From Methyloprofundus sp. (GTDB lineage Bacteria; Pseudomonadota; Gammaproteobacteria; Methylococcales; Methylomonadaceae), in the NCBI GenBank assembly GCA_013138555.1, contig WTCN01000111.1:1-7754 (forward strand): 7,754 bases of DNA. Direction: 5' to 3'. The stretch's first letter is position 1. Each line of letters opens with the position of its first letter. The translations under genes were made by a program, and so were the position numbers. This document shows positions 5,915 to 7,754 of the stretch, in pieces. The notes under the pieces were generated by a model, which did not search any database, was not told the DNA's origin, and worked only from the letters and a program-made list of their open reading frames with translations.

Positions 5915-5940
5915 AAACTGGCCTGGTGTGGTCCAGTTAA
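5915..5940. repeat. Inverted repeat TTAAACTGG / CCAGTTAA
   Basis: AACTGG (5916-5921) pairs with CCAGTT (5933-5938) around an 11-base loop, and flanking TT/AA pairs extend it with one bulged base. It lies in the 113-base gap between the dehydrogenase and methyltransferase genes. It could be an operator or part of a terminator region. Confidence 0.35.
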
Positions 5941-5945
5941 ATATA

Positions 5946-5962
5946 TTATGATTTTATCATAA
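5946..5962. repeat. Small AT-rich hairpin directly after the dehydrogenase stop
   Basis: TTATGAT (5946-5952) and ATCATAA (5956-5962) pair perfectly around TTT, 11 bases past the dehydrogenase stop codon. On the minus strand TATATTTAAC follows. It is too AT-rich to be a confident terminator. Confidence 0.35.
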
Positions 5963-5972
5963 ACTTGATACC

Positions 5973-7094
5973 TTATTGATCTTGATCTTGAACTTGAACT
6001 TGAACTTGAACTTGAGCCTTGAATCCCGAACCTGTGCCAATCAAGGCTGCAATGATATTTTTCTGTATTTCCGATGAGCCCGAGAATAAACGGCTTGCCA
6101 TCGCATCTTGAACCAGTGTGGTCATTTTATTTTCTGCCATTAAACCTTTAGTGCCTAAGATATGGACAGCATCCAGGCTAGACTGCAAGAAAGCCTCACT
6201 GGCAAATAATTTGGTTTGTGCGCTGGCTAAGCTGATGCGCTTGCCAGAGTCCTTTAATCTTGCGCATTCATTTACCCAGAGTAGACAGGTTTCCAGGCGG
6301 CACTTCATATCGGCAATTTTATGGCTAATCGCTTGGTTGGCACCTAAGTGCTGTTCATTGACTCGGCGCTGTCTGCTGAATTGTATGACTTGCTCCAGTT
6401 GCCACTGCATAATGCCGATAATCCCGGCAAAAATAAAGGCTCTTTCCAGTTCTAGTGCGTTTTGTATCATCATCCCGCCTGCCCCTGTTTTTCCAAGCTG
6501 ACGGTCTAAGGGAATCTGGCAGTCTTTAAGGATAATATCGCCCATTGTGGCAGTGGCACAGCCTGTGACATTGGGCGAGTCGCTGAAATCTGCACCTGTA
6601 TCATCTTGCTTAACCAGGAAAGCAGCGAGTTTGCCCTCTAATTTTGCATAGATTAGTAAAACATCCGCAATGGGGGTATTGGTGATAAAGCGTTTATGAC
6701 CATTGATAATAAAGCCTGTATCTGTCTGTTTTACCTGTGTTTCTATGGCATTTATATCAGAGCCGGCCTGAGGTTCTGTAATCGCGTGCCCACCGATGAA
6801 ATCACCTGCTAGCAGGGCAGGTAGCCAATTTTGTTTTTGCGCTTCAGTGCCGTAAAGTATGAGTGGAAAAATAGAGCCCCAGAGATGCGCATTAATGGAT
6901 AAAATCAAGCCGCTATCCTGACAATGCCTACCTAAGTTTAGATGGGCCTGGAGTAATGCATGAAAGTCATCGCCATGTCCGCCTAGCTCGGAGCTAATAG
7001 CATGTTTTAAGAGCCCTTGCTGTGAGCAGTAACGCAGTCGTTGTCGGGAGGCATGAATATCGCCGCTAGGGGGAAGTTGCTGGTATTGGGTCAT
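5973..7094 (-). CDS. Acyl-CoA dehydrogenase-family flavoprotein
   Basis: 373 residues from the preferred ATG at 7092-7094. A longer frame from 7157 adds 21 residues but overlaps the upstream gene by 44 bases and its extension (MEKQITRQYK...) does not look like the family. Family marks in short-form numbering: LYGTEAQKQNWLPALLAGDF (80-99), the flavin-loop motif TEPQAGSD (106-113), NGHKRFITN (131-139), LELER (214-218), ISHKIADM (256-263), LDAVHILGTKGL (307-318) and FSGSSEIQKN (337-346). The enzyme should use FAD to introduce a double bond next to a thioester. The usual Glu of the Y-E-G-T-S-E-I motif is Ser338; Glu217 in LELER sits where isovaleryl-CoA dehydrogenase has its base. The tail (360-373) is a V-Q/D-Q repeat. 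It directly follows an adenylating enzyme, so its substrate may be an activated acyl or aminoacyl group on CoA or a carrier protein. Confidence 0.9.
   Translation of the reverse strand: MTQYQQLPPSGDIHASRQRLRYCSQQGLLKHAISSELGGHGDDFHALLQAHLNLGRHCQDSGLILSINAHLWGSIFPLILYGTEAQKQNWLPALLAGDFIGGHAITEPQAGSDINAIETQVKQTDTGFIINGHKRFITNTPIADVLLIYAKLEGKLAAFLVKQDDTGADFSDSPNVTGCATATMGDIILKDCQIPLDRQLGKTGAGGMMIQNALELERAFIFAGIIGIMQWQLEQVIQFSRQRRVNEQHLGANQAISHKIADMKCRLETCLLWVNECARLKDSGKRISLASAQTKLFASEAFLQSSLDAVHILGTKGLMAENKMTTLVQDAMASRLFSGSSEIQKNIIAALIGTGSGFKAQVQVQVQVQDQDQ
5976..6016. repeat. Hexanucleotide tandem repeat at the 3' end of the dehydrogenase gene
   Basis: On the plus strand the unit CTTGAA is repeated four times (5987-6010), flanked by a CTTGAT copy (5981-5986), a further partial TTGAT copy before it and CTTGAG after it. 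On the coding strand it encodes alternating Gln with Val (CAAGTT) and then Asp (CAAGAT), right up to the stop codon. Because the unit is six bases, gain or loss of copies keeps the frame and only changes the length of the tail. Confidence 0.9.
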
Positions 7095-7113
7095 AAGGGG
7101 TATTTTTACAGGG

Positions 7114-7754
7114 TTATTTAAACAGCTTTTGTATTGCCTGGTAATCTGTTTTTCCATTCGATAAGCAAGGCAAAGCCTCTAGCACAATAAATTTACAGGG
7201 TTGCATATAAGGCGCAAGTTGCTGGCGTAAAGGTTTGATAGCATCCGTTAGGCTAGTCGCGTCTTTTAATACGATTGCTGCGGCAGGCCGTTGTCCACTC
7301 GCGATGTCTTTTATGCCTACTACTGCACAGCTTTCAATGTTATCCAACTGATTAATGCATTGCTCGATTTCAGCCGGTTCAACCCGATAGCCCGAGCATT
7401 TTAGCATACGATCGAGTCTGCCAGAATAGAGGTATTCGCCTTGTTTATTCAGCGATACTTTATCCCCGGTAGGGTAGAAGCCAGTTTTAAGTGGCTGTAG
7501 TTTACCCCGCTGCCAATACCCTGAAAAATTATTCAGGCTATTGACTAATAATTCACCGCTTGCTGAATCAATTTTTAAGTGTGTGTCACATGCGGCGTTA
7601 CCAATTGGAATAGTCTGGTCGCTTATCAGGCGCTGGCGGTCTACCTGCCAATAACAGCAGACATTGGTTTCGGTGGGGCCATATAAATTATACAGTTCGG
7701 TATCTGCTAATAAGTCAGACAGTTTTATTAAATGTTGAGTCGGGAAAACTTCGC
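7114..7754 (-). CDS. C-terminal part of an AMP-forming adenylating enzyme (acyl-CoA/amino-acid ligase; 5' end outside window)
   Basis: The frame is open from the right edge to the TAA at 7114-7116 and gives the last 212 residues; it does not begin at the internal ATG at 7405-7407. Motifs of the ANL superfamily appear in order: NLYGPTETN (A5, about visible residues 22-30), YPTGDKV (A7), SGRLDRMLKCSGYRVEPAEIE (A8 hinge and start of the C-terminal subdomain, covering the internal ATG) and LSNGKTDYQAI (A10), with the catalytic lysine in NGKTD. Such enzymes form an acyl- or aminoacyl-adenylate and pass it to CoA or to a carrier-protein phosphopantetheine. The GPTETN form fits amino-acid adenylation or DltA-like enzymes as well as acyl ligases; specificity residues lie mostly outside the window. 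It is followed after 19 bases by the dehydrogenase gene, so the two are probably co-transcribed. Confidence 0.92.
   Translation of the reverse strand, partial: EVFPTQHLIKLSDLLADTELYNLYGPTETNVCCYWQVDRQRLISDQTIPIGNAACDTHLKIDSASGELLVNSLNNFSGYWQRGKLQPLKTGFYPTGDKVSLNKQGEYLYSGRLDRMLKCSGYRVEPAEIEQCINQLDNIESCAVVGIKDIASGQRPAAAIVLKDATSLTDAIKPLRQQLAPYMQPCKFIVLEALPCLSNGKTDYQAIQKLFK

Noticed and set aside
5976..6016. CRISPR-like array
   Set aside because: Units are six bases without spacers and lie in coding sequence; it is a simple tandem repeat.
6118..6501. 127-codon plus-strand frame opposite the dehydrogenase gene
   Set aside because: It lies wholly within a clear acyl-CoA dehydrogenase and has no recognisable domain.
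7095..7157. N-terminal extension of the dehydrogenase from the ATG at 7155-7157
   Set aside because: It would overlap the adenylating enzyme gene by 44 bases, and its residues do not resemble the family N-terminus; the ATG at 7092-7094 fits better. It cannot be fully excluded.
7114..7407. Stand-alone 97-residue protein starting at the ATG at 7405
   Set aside because: The same frame stays open to the window edge and encodes the preceding adenylation motifs (GPTETN, PTGDKV), and the ATG falls inside the A8 motif, so this is only the C-terminal end of a larger enzyme.

Overview
The window looks like chromosomal DNA of an AT-leaning gammaproteobacterium. The best clue is a PilZ gene directly upstream of radA, recalling the Pseudomonas aeruginosa mapZ (PA4608)-radA (PA4609) pair, together with a YfjD/CorB-type transporter. 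I suspect a methanotroph-like (Methylococcales) or related lineage from general feel only; nothing here proves it.

Layout: the first 144 bases are the end of a plus-strand gene of unknown function (DUF6316-like), followed by a strong bidirectional hairpin terminator (203-235). All other clear genes read on the minus strand. Read in transcription order from the right edge they are: the C-terminal 212 codons of an AMP-forming adenylating enzyme (7114 to the window edge), an acyl-CoA dehydrogenase-family flavoprotein with a repeat-encoded C-terminal tail, a small membrane methyltransferase of the isoprenylcysteine/phospholipid type, a CorB/YfjD-type CNNM-CBS membrane protein, a two-domain FHA protein, a MapZ-like PilZ protein, radA, and a YcxB-family membrane protein.

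Three functional groups are likely. First, the adenylating enzyme and the dehydrogenase are adjacent with a 19-base gap (or a 44-base overlap) and probably act in sequence on an activated acyl or aminoacyl group, perhaps on a carrier protein encoded outside the window. Second, the FHA and PilZ genes are 6 bases apart, have a promoter-like sequence in front and probably run on towards radA; they are signal-receptor folds, but both seem to have lost part of their ligand-binding residues. Third, radA (recombination/branch migration), yfjD (ion transport) and the methyltransferase are housekeeping-like.

The intergenic spaces hold several hairpins: an 18-bp perfect stem between the PilZ gene and radA (2348-2392), a 19-bp near-perfect AT-rich stem (3732-3772) inside a 394-base gene-free gap, and competing hairpins at 5291-5359. 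I found no RNA genes, CRISPR array, transposase or clear phage material. I do not see a complete undescribed system; the items most worth following are the adenylation-dehydrogenase module with its relocated catalytic base, and the eroded PilZ/FHA receptor pair beside radA.
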